In this document: positions 23,549-31,859 of the stretch, piece after piece
Numbering within the stretch: the first letter of the stretch is position 1
Layout: each line of letters begins with the position of its first letter
DNA from: UBA9619 sp964630665
GTDB taxonomy: Bacteria > Pseudomonadota > Gammaproteobacteria > Arenicellales > UBA868
Direction: 5' to 3'
Assembly (NCBI GenBank): GCA_964630665.1
Contig: CAZVVN010000028.1
Span: forward strand, 1 to 35,689
Length of the DNA stretch: 35,689 nt
Made by a program: the position numbers and the translations under genes
The notes under the pieces: generated by a model
Told to the model about the DNA's origin: nothing
Database searches by the model: none
What the model saw: the letters and a program-made list of their open reading frames with translations, nothing else

Positions 23549-24535
23549 TCAGCGGCCGAGGCAGTCAACGAGGGAGTCAGCGAGATTCTGAAGCAGCTGC
23601 GGGTAAAGATCCGGTCCCGGGCGCAGTGAGGTACCCAGAGGGTCCAGAATCCTGGACTTCGCGGGACTGCCTTCAATTACGGCTGTCACCAGGCTGGAGC
23701 GTAATTGGGGTTCTGTGAAGACGCAGGTGATGTTGCGTTTGCGTATGGTGTCGCGGATTCTGGTGATTCGCGCCGGACCGGGATTCGCGGCATCGCCGGG
23801 CGAGATCGCGCCCGTTGCCTCGATCCCGAAGCGGTGCTCGAAATAATGGAAGGCGTCATGCAAGACTAGAAATGGCTGGTCGGTTACCGGAGACAGTTTT
23901 GAGGCCAGAGTGGCCGTCAAATCTGCCAGATCGATCGATCTGGTTTGGGCATTCAGCCGGTACCTGGCGGTATTTTCCGGGTCTATTGCTGACAATTCGA
24001 CTGCAATCGTGTCGAGCCAACGGCGGGCATTCTCTGGATCGAGCCACATATGAGGGTCGATGTTCGGGTCGCCATGCTCGGCGTGCTGCGTGGAATGGTC
24101 TGTGGTTGTATGGCGATGACCAGATTGATGGGTGTCTTCATCCTTTGGGGGGTGTGGGTCGAAGCTGGGGCCCGAACGAAAGCGGTGCTTGACGGTACCC
24201 GGGCTTTCGGACAGTGTGATCACCACGGTATCTTTGGCAAGCGCCTCCAGCGCATGTTCAAGCCAGGGTGTCAGGCCGTGGCCGATCTGGAAGACGATAT
24301 CGGCACTTTGAAGCGCTCGGGCCTGCGATGGTCGCATGGCGAAACCATGCGGTGAGGCACCGGGCGACACGATCAGGTCGGGTTCACCCATCTCGCCCAT
24401 CACCTGGCTGACCAAGGAGTGTACCGGTGGAATATCTGTGGCCACCTGCGGCACTTCGGCCAGTACTACGGCACCGGCAAAAGACATGCCGAATCCGAAG
24501 GTACGGAGGGTACGAGCGAGTCTGCAGTTGGTCAT
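23549..24535 (-). CDS. znuA: Zinc ABC transporter periplasmic binding protein
   Basis: A 328-residue zinc receptor. A signal-peptide-like N-terminus (RLARTLRTFGFGMSFAGAVVLAEV) is followed by DIPPVHSLVSQVM, with zinc ligand H39. GASPHGFAMRPSQARAL carries H63, and the third His lies in PHMWLDPENARRW (H162). Between them (about 117-155) is a histidine- and acid-rich loop (DEDTHQSGHRHTTTDHSTQH), a hallmark of zinc rather than manganese receptors. The first residues of the mature protein are not fixed by a clean cleavage motif. It diverges from zur-znuCB with a Zur box between, so it should be repressed by zinc-loaded Zur. Confidence 0.95.
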   Translation of the reverse strand: MTNCRLARTLRTFGFGMSFAGAVVLAEVPQVATDIPPVHSLVSQVMGEMGEPDLIVSPGASPHGFAMRPSQARALQSADIVFQIGHGLTPWLEHALEALAKDTVVITLSESPGTVKHRFRSGPSFDPHPPKDEDTHQSGHRHTTTDHSTQHAEHGDPNIDPHMWLDPENARRWLDTIAVELSAIDPENTARYRLNAQTRSIDLADLTATLASKLSPVTDQPFLVLHDAFHYFEHRFGIEATGAISPGDAANPGPARITRIRDTIRKRNITCVFTEPQLRSSLVTAVIEGSPAKSRILDPLGTSLRPGPDLYPQLLQNLADSLVDCLGR

Positions 24536-24586
24536 TAAATCGACGTGACAGGGGGGGAGTCGTTAACTCTCCCACTCAGCAAATAC

Positions 24587-24599
24587 GTTATAATATAAC
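24587..24599. promoter_or_regulatory. Zur operator (GTTATAATATAAC) in the znuA/zur divergent region
   Basis: A 13-bp perfect palindrome about a central A, matching the core of the gammaproteobacterial Zur box (GTTATANTATAAC). It contains a plus-strand TATAAT (24589-24594) and a minus-strand TATATT/TATAAC, so bound Zur would block RNA polymerase in both directions. It ends 10 bp before the zur ATG. Confidence 0.9.
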
Positions 24600-24609
24600 A
24601 TTACAGAAT

Positions 24610-25110
24610 ATGACAAACCAACACGACATGCCCCCCAGGGCGTTCACTGATCACGACCATGGGCTTTGTGCGCAGGCTGCGCTTGCTTCAGCCCGAAACC
24701 TGTGTGCCCGGCGCGGCCTTAAATTAACTCCGGCCCGCGAGACGGTGCTGAACATCTTACTCGAGTCCCACGCAGCGCTCGGGGCCTACACCATACTGGA
24801 AAAGCTCGCTCGCGCAGGCTTCAGGGCGCAACCGCCGGTCGCTTATCGTGCACTGGATTTCCTGGTCGAGAACGGTTTTGCCCACCGCATCGAGAGGCTC
24901 AATGCCTTTGTGGCCTGCAGTCGGCCCGAGCAGGGGCATGATCCGGCCTTCATGATCTGCTCGCACTGCCGTCTCGTAGCCGAGACGTCGACCACACACG
25001 GAAGAGGGGTGCTGGGCAGAACCGCCCAGGCGATCGGTTTTGAAATAGAGCGCACCGTGGTCGAGGTCGAAGGTACCTGCGCGGATTGCCTGGACACGGG
25101 TCCTGCATGA
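24610..25110 (+). CDS. zur: Zinc uptake regulator, Fur family
   Basis: A 166-residue zinc-responsive repressor. An N-terminal winged helix (RGLKLTPARETVLNILLESHAALGAYTILEKL, then PPVAYRALDFLVENGFAHRIERLNAFVAC) is followed by the dimer domain with the structural zinc pairs C117-C120 (CSHC) and C157-C160 (CADC). SRPEQGHDPAFMICSHC is a Zur-type rather than Fur-type signature. ATG 24610 has no Shine-Dalgarno site. If the TATAAT at 24589-24594 is used, the transcript would start about 9 nt before it, so it may be nearly leaderless. The stop overlaps the znuC start (ATGA). Confidence 0.94.
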   Translation: MTNQHDMPPRAFTDHDHGLCAQAALASARNLCARRGLKLTPARETVLNILLESHAALGAYTILEKLARAGFRAQPPVAYRALDFLVENGFAHRIERLNAFVACSRPEQGHDPAFMICSHCRLVAETSTTHGRGVLGRTAQAIGFEIERTVVEVEGTCADCLDTGPA

Positions 25111-25826
25111 ATTTGATCCAGACCCGGGGAGTCGGCGTTCGCCACGGGGCCGCGCAAATTCTGCGGGACGTGGACTTCTCGATTCGACGCGGCGAGATCG
25201 TGACCGTCGTTGGGCCCAATGGCTCGGGCAAAACAACGCTTTTACAGGTCCTGATTGGGGCGCAGATTCCTACAGAAGGGACGGTCCACCGGGAACCCGG
25301 AGCGCGCGTCGGCTACGTCCCCCAGCGTCTTGCCATAGATCGTACGTTGCCGATGACAGTCACCCGTTTTCTGGCGTTGTCCGGCACCCGCAATGTCCGC
25401 TCGATTCGGTTGATGATTGAAAGAGTCGGTATACCCGAGCGTGAAACACGCCAGATGACTGATCTGTCAGGCGGAGAATTTCAACGGGTACTGCTGGCCC
25501 AGGCGCTTTTGAGCGAGCCAGATGTCCTGGTCCTCGATGAACCCACGCAGGCACTGGATCAGCCGGCGGAGGCGGCATTCTACCGGCTCATCGAGCAGGT
25601 ACGGCAGGACCTTGGGTGTGCGGTACTGATGGTAAGCCACGACCTTCACGTCGTCATGCGGGCTTCTGATCGTGTGATCTGTCTCAACGGACATATCTGC
25701 TGCGAAGGATCGCCTACGGTCGTTTCGGCGGCTCCAGAATACAGGGCGCTTTTCGGACTGGGTACCGAAGGAGCATTGGCGCTGTATCGCCATGAGCACG
25801 ATCACGTCCATCACGCGGAACACTGA
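25107..25826 (+). CDS. znuC: Zinc ABC transporter ATP-binding protein
   Basis: A 239-residue ATPase of the zinc importer. Walker A GPNGSGKT at 36-43, signature LSGGEFQRV at 120-128, Walker B LVLDEP at 141-146 and the H-loop VSHDLHVV follow the ZnuC pattern. The C-terminus ends in the histidine-rich tail HEHDHVHHAEH, common in ZnuC and suggestive of metal sensing. The start ATG 25107 overlaps the zur TGA by ATGA, implying translational coupling. The frame open from 25086 was not used. Confidence 0.95.
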   Translation: MNLIQTRGVGVRHGAAQILRDVDFSIRRGEIVTVVGPNGSGKTTLLQVLIGAQIPTEGTVHREPGARVGYVPQRLAIDRTLPMTVTRFLALSGTRNVRSIRLMIERVGIPERETRQMTDLSGGEFQRVLLAQALLSEPDVLVLDEPTQALDQPAEAAFYRLIEQVRQDLGCAVLMVSHDLHVVMRASDRVICLNGHICCEGSPTVVSAAPEYRALFGLGTEGALALYRHEHDHVHHAEH

Positions 25827-25831
25827 GCCGA

Positions 25832-26626
25832 ATGCTGGATGATTTCATCGTCAGAGCAGGCCTTGCCGGGTCCGGGCTGGCGCTAGCCGCGGGACCCTTG
25901 GGATGTTTTGTGGTGTGGCGGCGCATGGCCTATTTTGGTGACGCAACAGCCCATGCCGCGATTCTCGGCGTGGCCTTGTCACTGGCTTTTTCGCTGTCGA
26001 TTTTTTCCGGGGTGCTGGTAGCAGCGTTCGTAATGGCCCTGGTGGTATCGACGCTGTCTGGCCGGGTCTACGCGATGGATACATTACTGGGAGTCGCCGC
26101 ACATGGCGCATTGGCACTGGGCTTGGTCGCGGTCTCTATGCTGTCCGAGGTTCGGGTCGATCTGATGGGTTATTTGTTTGGTGACATACTGGCAGTCAGC
26201 CGGACCGATCTGGCAGTTATTGGGCTCGGTGTGATGGCGGTTCTGTCGATGCTGGGGCTGCGCTGGCAGGCACTGTTGATTACCACACTCAACACCGACC
26301 TTGCCGCTGCCAAGGGTATTGCTGCAGGTCGGGAACAACTCGTGTTGACCGTGTCGCTGGCTGTACTGGTCGCCGTTGCAATCAAGGTGGTGGGTGCTCT
26401 GCTGATCACCGCCATGCTGATCATTCCAGCCGCCGCGGCTCGCTCCTTTGCCCGGACCCCGGAGGCCATGGCGATCATGGCGGCTGTGATCGGGGTCGTC
26501 TCAGCCATGGCTGGATTGACGTTGTCGTTCCACCTTGACACCCCGACGGGCCCGACGATCGTGGTCTGTGTGACGGGGATTTTTGTGTTCTCCAACCTGA
26601 TCATGCTGGTTCAGCATCGACTGTAA
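25832..26626 (+). CDS. znuB: Zinc ABC transporter permease
   Basis: A 264-residue inner-membrane permease with seven or eight hydrophobic helices. GDATAHAAILGVALSLAF is the usual ABC-3 family segment, followed by KVVGALLITAMLIIPAAAARSFARTP, another family hallmark. It starts 5 nt after the znuC stop. It completes a zur-znuC-znuB operon under the Zur box. The operon's 3' end is marked by a terminator 274 nt downstream. Confidence 0.94.
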   Translation: MLDDFIVRAGLAGSGLALAAGPLGCFVVWRRMAYFGDATAHAAILGVALSLAFSLSIFSGVLVAAFVMALVVSTLSGRVYAMDTLLGVAAHGALALGLVAVSMLSEVRVDLMGYLFGDILAVSRTDLAVIGLGVMAVLSMLGLRWQALLITTLNTDLAAAKGIAAGREQLVLTVSLAVLVAVAIKVVGALLITAMLIIPAAAARSFARTPEAMAIMAAVIGVVSAMAGLTLSFHLDTPTGPTIVVCVTGIFVFSNLIMLVQHRL

Positions 26627-26842
26627 GGAGAGCAGTAATCGGTCGGTCGCATCCCCCCGCACTTTGTCGTTGAATTGGAGTCTCACTGGCTCCACAGTTG
26701 AAACTGTGACTCGGATGTCCCGACCGTTGAAGCGGCCCGAGCCAGGAGGGTCAGTCCGAAGGTTTGACGACTGGCCTTGCCATCGGATGGTTTTCTGATC
26801 CAGATCAGTTCAGCGACAAAGGTAAAGCGTTATAAAGATAGG

Positions 26843-26927
26843 CCGGTGGCCAGTGCAGATCCGGCATACGGTCACCCCTCCTACGTTGTAGTGTGATTTG
26901 CCCCGCCACCCCGGCGGGGCATCTTTT
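26843..26927 (+). ncRNA. Candidate small RNA of about 85 nt ending at an intrinsic terminator
   Basis: TATAAA (26831-26836) with a weak TTCAGC (26809-26814) 16 bp upstream could start a transcript near 26843 that ends at the 26900-26927 terminator. There is no coding frame. The case rests on promoter and terminator only. Read-through from znuB is the simpler explanation. Confidence 0.25.
26900..26927 (+). terminator. Intrinsic terminator downstream of znuB
   Basis: GCCCCGCC (26900-26907) pairs with GGCGGGGC (26913-26920) over a 5-nt loop, followed by ATCTTTT. It works on the plus strand. Confidence 0.88.
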
Positions 26928-26981
26928 AATCAGATCCCGATTGCCGAGTTGTTCCAGGGTCCGGTGACAGCCAGGCTGACC

Positions 26982-27410
26982 TCAGTCGGTGGAAAACCCG
27001 GCCCCTTCTGGAGTCTCGCCTTCGGGCCAGCTGTGTTGCCACATGTGATGCTCGCAGACTTTTTCTCCGCGAAGGTAAAATAATTCTGCCCCACGTTCGA
27101 CGATCTGCTTGCCGGTCTCAGGGTGGGTGTAGCGGCTTTCCCAGGTACCGGCGATACAGTTGCTGTGGTGAGCCCGGTAAGTCTTGTTAATCGTCAGATC
27201 GCGGGCGTATCTGAACCAGCGGCCCGGCCAGTTCCGTAGCCCTTCGCCAGTGTGTGATTGCCCCTGGCCGTAGTAGACCACAGCGTCTTCCGTGTAACCC
27301 GCGGCCGCCATCGCACCATCGCGAGCCTGCCAGATCTTCTCGACCTCGCGAATGAACGCGACCGGATCGACCGACAGCGCAGGACTTTGCTCTTCGTCTT
27401 CCTGTGCCAT
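26982..27410 (-). CDS. SnoaL-like (NTF2-fold) protein
   Basis: A 142-residue single-domain protein of the SnoaL/nuclear-transport-factor-2 fold. FIREVEKIWQARDGAMAAAGYTEDAVVYYGQGQ is the typical helix-strand opening, with the buried WxxRD..., followed by the conserved central GRWFRYARDLTINK and the C-terminal RGAELFYLRGEKVCEHHMWQHSW. The fold serves ketosteroid isomerases, hydratases and accessory proteins. The catalytic pocket cannot be assigned here. ATG 27410 is 4 nt after the stop of the amidohydrolase gene, so both are translated from one message. The long frame upstream to 27674 is a shadow. Confidence 0.85.
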   Translation of the reverse strand: MAQEDEEQSPALSVDPVAFIREVEKIWQARDGAMAAAGYTEDAVVYYGQGQSHTGEGLRNWPGRWFRYARDLTINKTYRAHHSNCIAGTWESRYTHPETGKQIVERGAELFYLRGEKVCEHHMWQHSWPEGETPEGAGFSTD

Positions 27411-27414
27411 ACGT

Positions 27415-29130
27415 TTAATGCCCGTTTCCCCGCAAGACCTGGCCAGGATAATGTCCTGTGAATTCACCATCGAGAAAAGTCGGCACACCGCTAACCACCG
27501 TGGCGGCAATCCCTTCGGCCTTTTGCACCAGTCGGCGTGAACCGCCGGGCAGGTCGGTCTCCACTGTCGGTAGCTTCGGTTTGATGGTGGCCTCATCAAA
27601 CACAACCAGGTCTGCCCGGTAACCAGGTCGCAACAGGCCCAGGTCGGTGAGTTCGAATGCCGATGCGTTGTCAAAGGTGACCATCCGCACGGCTTCCTCC
27701 AGGGTGAACATCTCGCGCTTGCGCACCCAGTAACTCAGCAGGTGGGTCTGCAGTGAAGAGCCCATTTCCTGGCAGACATGGGCTCCAGAGTCAGAGAACG
27801 TCGCCAGCGTGCGGGGATGCTGAAGCATGCCGAGAACCTCCTCAGGAGTCTCGTTCACGAGCGGCTGGACGAAAAGCTGATCAGCATCCTCGATGATGAG
27901 ATCGAGCATCACCTCAACCGGGTGCTGGTTACGTCGTCTGGCGAGCTCACCGACCGTTGGGTCATCCCAATCGACACCCTTCAGAGCAAAGAGGTTATCG
28001 TAGTCTGGTTTTTTCGGGTCCGTGGTCGCTGCACCGCCGCCCTGGAAGGTGTCATCGCGGGGTTTCATCGCAGCCTCATCGGCAACCAAGGCAGCCCGCA
28101 CCACCGAGTCGGTAAAGCGTTTCCGCTGCTCCTCGACGGGCAGGCTTCGCAGGGCCCGCCAGGCCGGGAGATTGTCAAACGGCAGGTAAGACTTGATCGA
28201 GAAAAGGGCAATGATCGGCCGGGTCGTGGTCTGACCATACATGCGCCCGCCCCTCGCAACCGTCTCGTCAAGGAATTGCATCTGCGCCTGCCAGGGATAA
28301 GGGTCGATCCCCTGGCGGGTCGACAGTGTCCCGAACATCACCGGCCGGCCGCTGTCCACGGCCACCTTCTGCAGGCGTTGGAGAAAGGTCTGGTGCGCCT
28401 CGCCGCTGGACATGTCCGGGCCGATCTGAAAAATCCCGCGGTTCTGCTGCGCCATGACATCGACCAGGTAATCGATTTCACTCCAATCGGCGATGCGGCT
28501 CGCAATGGGTGAGCCGTCTGGTGTGACGTGGGTTGTCGCCCGTGACGTGCTGAATCCGACTGCGCCAGCCTGAAGCGCCTCGGATACCGATTTACCCATG
28601 CGGCGCAGATCGTCATCGCTGGCTGTCTCGTTCAGCGCACGCTCGCCCATCGTGTACATCCGTAGGGCGGAATGTCCCAGAAAGGCGGCGTAATTGATGG
28701 CCTTGGGCAGCTTGGCCACCGTGTCCAGGTACTCGGGAAAGGTCTCCCAGGTCCAATTGACTCCGGCCATCATCGCCTCAGTCGGAATGTCTTCGACGGC
28801 CTCCAGGCAACGGGCGATCCACTCACGCTGGTCGGGCCGACATGGGGCAAGGGCAAAGCCGCAGTTGCCCATGACCACGCTGGTTACACCATGCCAGCAC
28901 GAACAACTGCCAAGGGGATCCCAGGCGACCTGGGCGTCCATGTGCGTGTGTCCATCGATGAATCCGGGCGCCACAATACGACCATCGGCATCGATGACCT
29001 GGTCTGCCGCAGTACGAATCCGGCCGACCTCTGCGATTCGACCGCCCTGGATGCCGATATCCCCCTGGTAACGTGGCGCACCGGAACCGTCGATCACGGT
29101 GCCGTTTTTGATCAAAAGATCATGTCCCAT
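27415..29130 (-). CDS. D-aminoacylase / N-acyl-D-amino-acid deacylase family amidohydrolase
   Basis: A 571-residue metal-dependent amidohydrolase. KNGTVIDGSGAPRYQGDIGI is the beta-sandwich opening, and PGFIDGHTHMD supplies H61 and H63. GNCGFALAPC includes C90, typical of the D-aminoacylase branch, and ATFSDSGAHV near the C-terminus carries the catalytic Asp. GIAATVVSGVPTFLDGEFTG is the standard ending. It hydrolyses N-acyl D-amino acids or related amides, and the exact substrate is unknown. ATG 29130 is supported by GAGGAG 7 nt upstream on the minus strand. The frame continues to a TTG at 29193, but that is less likely. Confidence 0.93.
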   Translation of the reverse strand: MGHDLLIKNGTVIDGSGAPRYQGDIGIQGGRIAEVGRIRTAADQVIDADGRIVAPGFIDGHTHMDAQVAWDPLGSCSCWHGVTSVVMGNCGFALAPCRPDQREWIARCLEAVEDIPTEAMMAGVNWTWETFPEYLDTVAKLPKAINYAAFLGHSALRMYTMGERALNETASDDDLRRMGKSVSEALQAGAVGFSTSRATTHVTPDGSPIASRIADWSEIDYLVDVMAQQNRGIFQIGPDMSSGEAHQTFLQRLQKVAVDSGRPVMFGTLSTRQGIDPYPWQAQMQFLDETVARGGRMYGQTTTRPIIALFSIKSYLPFDNLPAWRALRSLPVEEQRKRFTDSVVRAALVADEAAMKPRDDTFQGGGAATTDPKKPDYDNLFALKGVDWDDPTVGELARRRNQHPVEVMLDLIIEDADQLFVQPLVNETPEEVLGMLQHPRTLATFSDSGAHVCQEMGSSLQTHLLSYWVRKREMFTLEEAVRMVTFDNASAFELTDLGLLRPGYRADLVVFDEATIKPKLPTVETDLPGGSRRLVQKAEGIAATVVSGVPTFLDGEFTGHYPGQVLRGNGH

Positions 29131-29254
29131 CGGCTGTCTCCTCAGGCTGGGGATCGGTTGCGTGACCCCGCTGGCATTCTGGTTCGCGCTCAAGCATAGG
29201 CACCCCCGCCTCGGCTTTCAAGCATCTCGGAAAGCTGATTGTAATCAAGGTCCT

Positions 29255-29310
29255 TGTGGTTTTTCCCGACACCCGTTATAACGCTCTGCCCACCCGAATA
29301 GTTTCGGGTG
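29255..29310 (+). promoter_or_regulatory. Promoter-like boxes followed by an 8-bp hairpin
   Basis: TTGTGG (29255-29260) and TATAAC (29278-29283) are 17 bp apart. They are followed by CACCCGAA-TAGT-TTCGGGTG (29291-29310), which would lie at the very 5' end of the transcript or be an operator. It may drive the small ORF at 29352. Confidence 0.35.
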
Positions 29311-29351
29311 ACCAAAGGAGCTTGTGTGATCGTTACAATAAGGAGTGAGTT

Positions 29352-29534
29352 GTGTCTAGACGTCGTTTGTTTGTTGGAAAATCCAAGTGCAGTCAATTTC
29401 TGGTGATTCGAGGTTGGGCTGATTTCCCCGTAACCTGGAGTGGTGTCAAAAAAAGATGGTCTGAGATGTCCACCCGCCGGCGAACTGCCGCCCTATCGGC
29501 CATGGCTGTCGTCGCTTTTGTGGTCGTGTTCTAA
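29352..29534 (+). CDS. Possible 60-residue small membrane protein
   Basis: A GTG start with AAGGAG (29340-29345) 6 nt upstream. The peptide has a basic middle (KKRWSEMSTRRRTA) and a hydrophobic C-terminus (ALSAMAVVAFVVVF) that could span a membrane. No family is recognised. Either chance or a real small gene is possible. Confidence 0.3.
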   Translation: MSRRRLFVGKSKCSQFLVIRGWADFPVTWSGVKKRWSEMSTRRRTAALSAMAVVAFVVVF

Positions 29535-29694
29535 CCAGTAAACTTCCATCGAGTTGCAAGAAGGGCAGGTGGCTGAGGGGCCTGCCTTGTTCGGACCTTT
29601 CGAACCCCGGGTCAAAGCCCAGAGATGCGTTGGGTTCGGACATCGATCGGTATTGTTCTGGACCTGGTACCCGACAAGGTTCTTGATAGGCCAG

Positions 29695-29724
29695 TTGATT
29701 AGTGTGAAACCTGGGGTTTATGCT
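29695..29724 (+). promoter_or_regulatory. Possible promoter for hyuA
   Basis: TTGATT (29695-29700) and TATGCT (29719-29724), 18 bp apart, about 50 nt before the hyuA ATG. Both are partial matches. Confidence 0.35.
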
Positions 29725-29774
29725 CTCTGACCCTGCGCACAAGATTGGCAGAATCGGATCAAGGAGAACTCCTG

Positions 29775-31859
29775 ATGGGATGGCGCCTCGGCATTGATAT
29801 TGGCGGTACTTTCACCGATGTAGCCCTGGTCAATGATGCTGATGGCACCATCGGGATTGCCAAGACCCCGACCACGCCTGCCGATTTTGGCAAGGCAGTC
29901 TTGACCGGCCTGCAGGAAGCAATCAATCGTTATGGCGTCCCGCCCGGGGATGTTTCGCTGCTTTCCCACGCTACTACGGTGGTAACCAATGCGATTCTGG
30001 AGGAGAACGGCGCACGTACCGCACTGATCAGTACCAGGGGCTTCCGGGACGTTCTTGAGTTGCGGCGCTCAGCCCGCTCGGATCTGTATGACATGTTTCA
30101 GGATTCGCCCCGTGTGCTGGTACCCCGGCACCGTCGTCTCGAGATCACTGAACGACTCGACGCCAGTGGGACGGTAGTGGTGCCCCTGGCTGAATCCGAG
30201 ATTCCTGATCTGATCGATGTGCTCAAGAACCTCGAGGTTGAAGCCGTTGCGGTCACGCTGCTGTTCTCATTTCTGAACGATGACCACGAACGCAGGCTCG
30301 GGGAGGCACTGCGGGAGGCCCTGCCGGAGGTGCCGGTCTTTCTTTCTTGCGAGGTATTGCCGGAGGTGCGTGAGTTCGAGCGAACCAGCACCACAGCAGT
30401 CTGTGCCTACGTCGGACCGATACTCGAATCTTATCTGAGGCGGCTGGAAACCGCGATCGCCGGCCTGGGGCTGCCCGAGTTGCGCGTAATGGGGTCAACC
30501 GGTGGGGTATTCGACGTCCGGGAGGCGCTGCGACTGCCGGTCAATTCAGTCGAATCCGGACCTGCGGCGGGCGTGATTGCTGCACAGTTGATCGGTACGC
30601 AGCTTGGTGAATCCAGCCTGATCTCCTTCGACATGGGCGGTACGACCGCCAAGGCGAGCCTGATCCAGGACGGCCAGATCGAGGTAACGGCCGAGTACGA
30701 AGTCGGTGGTTCGGGCAGTCAGAACCGCTGGATGACAGGGGCAGGTCACCCGATCCGGGTGCCGGTCATCGATCTTGCCGAGGTCAGTGCCGGTGGAGGC
30801 AGTATTGCCTGGATTGACCCGGCAGGCTCGCTGCGGGTTGGCCCACACAGTGCCGGCGCGGAACCGGGTCCCGTGTGTTACGCACAAGGCGGGCAAGCAC
30901 CGACTGTGACCGACGCCAACCTGGTCCTTGGCTATCTTGATGCACACTCGCTGCTGGACGGTGATCTGCCCATTGACTTTCAGCGTGCCGAGCAGGTGCT
31001 GGAGGAGAAAATCGGCCGACCGTTGAACATGACTGCTCTGCAGGCCGCTGCCGCAATACGTGAGATTGTAAACAACGGCATGGCCGAGGCGCTGCGTATC
31101 GTGTCGATCGAACGGGGCCACGATCCGCGGGAATTCAGTCTGGTGGCTTTCGGTGGGGCCGGGCCGATTCATGCGGCCGCACTGGCGGAGGAGCTCGATA
31201 TTCCCAAGATCATCGTTCCGCCGATTCCAGGGGGGTTCTCGGCTCTGGGGCTGGTCGTGACCGATGTGCGACGCGATTATGCAAGGACCCTCTACCGGCA
31301 GCTGGCTGACCTGGATGCCAGTGAGATCGACGCTGTCTGGTCCGAGTTGCAGGCGCAGGGTGAGGAGATGCTGAGTGCTACGGGTATCAGGCCCGACCGC
31401 TGGCGGTTCCGGCGTTCGGCTGATCTTCGTTATACCCGTCAGGCCTACGAGTTGAATGTGACTGCTACGAGCGGTGTATTCAGCGAAGCAAGCAAAGAAC
31501 AGCTGGCCGAGGCATTTCATGCCCGTCACGAACAGACCTACGGGCACCGCAATGCCACCGAACCCGTGCACCTGGTTACGTTGCGGTTGAGCGCAGTCGG
31601 TGAACTGCCACGACTCGAGATCGTTCACCGGGCTGATTTGTCCGGTGCTGGTGAGAAGTCTCAGCGGCCGGTCTGGTTCGCCGCGACCGGTATTACAGAC
31701 TGCCAGGTGTACGATCGGGCGACCCTCGCTGGCGGCGTCAGCCTCATCGGTCCAGCGGTGGTCGAGTCGCTGGACAGCACTCTGGTGGTTCCACCGGAGT
31801 GGATCGCGCGCAATGATCACAATGGCTTCATCACTATGGAGCGATCCGAACATGAATGA
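29775..31859 (+). CDS. hyuA: Hydantoinase/oxoprolinase subunit A
   Basis: A 694-residue ATP-dependent ring-opening amidase subunit (N-methylhydantoinase A/5-oxoprolinase A type). The N-terminus MGWRLGIDIGGTFTDVAL is the actin-like phosphate loop. HATTVVTNAILEENGARTAL and ISTRGFRDVLELRR follow, and ISFDMGGTTAKASLIQDG is the second ATP site. VAFGGAGPIHAAALAEEL and RLSAVGELPR are normal C-terminal blocks. ATG 29775 is chosen because AAGGAG (29761-29766) sits 8 nt before it, although the frame opens at 29745. The substrate may be hydantoins, 5-oxoproline, N-methylated lactams or acetone-like compounds. HyuB overlaps its end by 8 nt. Confidence 0.93.
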   Translation: MGWRLGIDIGGTFTDVALVNDADGTIGIAKTPTTPADFGKAVLTGLQEAINRYGVPPGDVSLLSHATTVVTNAILEENGARTALISTRGFRDVLELRRSARSDLYDMFQDSPRVLVPRHRRLEITERLDASGTVVVPLAESEIPDLIDVLKNLEVEAVAVTLLFSFLNDDHERRLGEALREALPEVPVFLSCEVLPEVREFERTSTTAVCAYVGPILESYLRRLETAIAGLGLPELRVMGSTGGVFDVREALRLPVNSVESGPAAGVIAAQLIGTQLGESSLISFDMGGTTAKASLIQDGQIEVTAEYEVGGSGSQNRWMTGAGHPIRVPVIDLAEVSAGGGSIAWIDPAGSLRVGPHSAGAEPGPVCYAQGGQAPTVTDANLVLGYLDAHSLLDGDLPIDFQRAEQVLEEKIGRPLNMTALQAAAAIREIVNNGMAEALRIVSIERGHDPREFSLVAFGGAGPIHAAALAEELDIPKIIVPPIPGGFSALGLVVTDVRRDYARTLYRQLADLDASEIDAVWSELQAQGEEMLSATGIRPDRWRFRRSADLRYTRQAYELNVTATSGVFSEASKEQLAEAFHARHEQTYGHRNATEPVHLVTLRLSAVGELPRLEIVHRADLSGAGEKSQRPVWFAATGITDCQVYDRATLAGGVSLIGPAVVESLDSTLVVPPEWIARNDHNGFITMERSEHE

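Larger units (their letters stand above)
26627..26981 (+). other. 355-bp region after znuB: structured RNA candidate and terminator
   Basis: No coding frame. CGGTCGG (26640-26646) pairs with CCGACCG (26720-26726) and ATCC/GGAT (26651-26654/26713-26716) nests inside. A short hairpin CACAGT/ACTGTG (26693-26698/26703-26708) lies within. A strong terminator sits at 26900-26927. A TATAAA at 26831-26836 could drive a short independent transcript ending at that terminator. Confidence 0.45.
29131..29774. other. 644-bp non-coding region with hairpins between the deacylase gene and hyuA
   Basis: No confident gene was seen. The hairpins are CACCCGAA/TTCGGGTG (29291-29298/29303-29310), GGCAGG/CCTGCC (29564-29569/29581-29586) and CGAACCC/GGGTTCG (29601-29607/29632-29638). 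Promoter-like boxes lie at 29255-29283 and 29695-29724. Two small open frames (29352-29534 plus, 29190-29396 minus) overlap it. Confidence 0.55.

Noticed and set aside
26640..26726. tRNA-like cloverleaf
   Set aside because: A 7-bp closing stem and a T-arm-like hairpin are present, but there is an 11-nt gap before the 3' strand, no canonical T-loop and no anticodon arm.
30546..31853. 435-codon minus-strand open frame
   Set aside because: It is antisense to hyuA; a typical shadow in GC-rich DNA.
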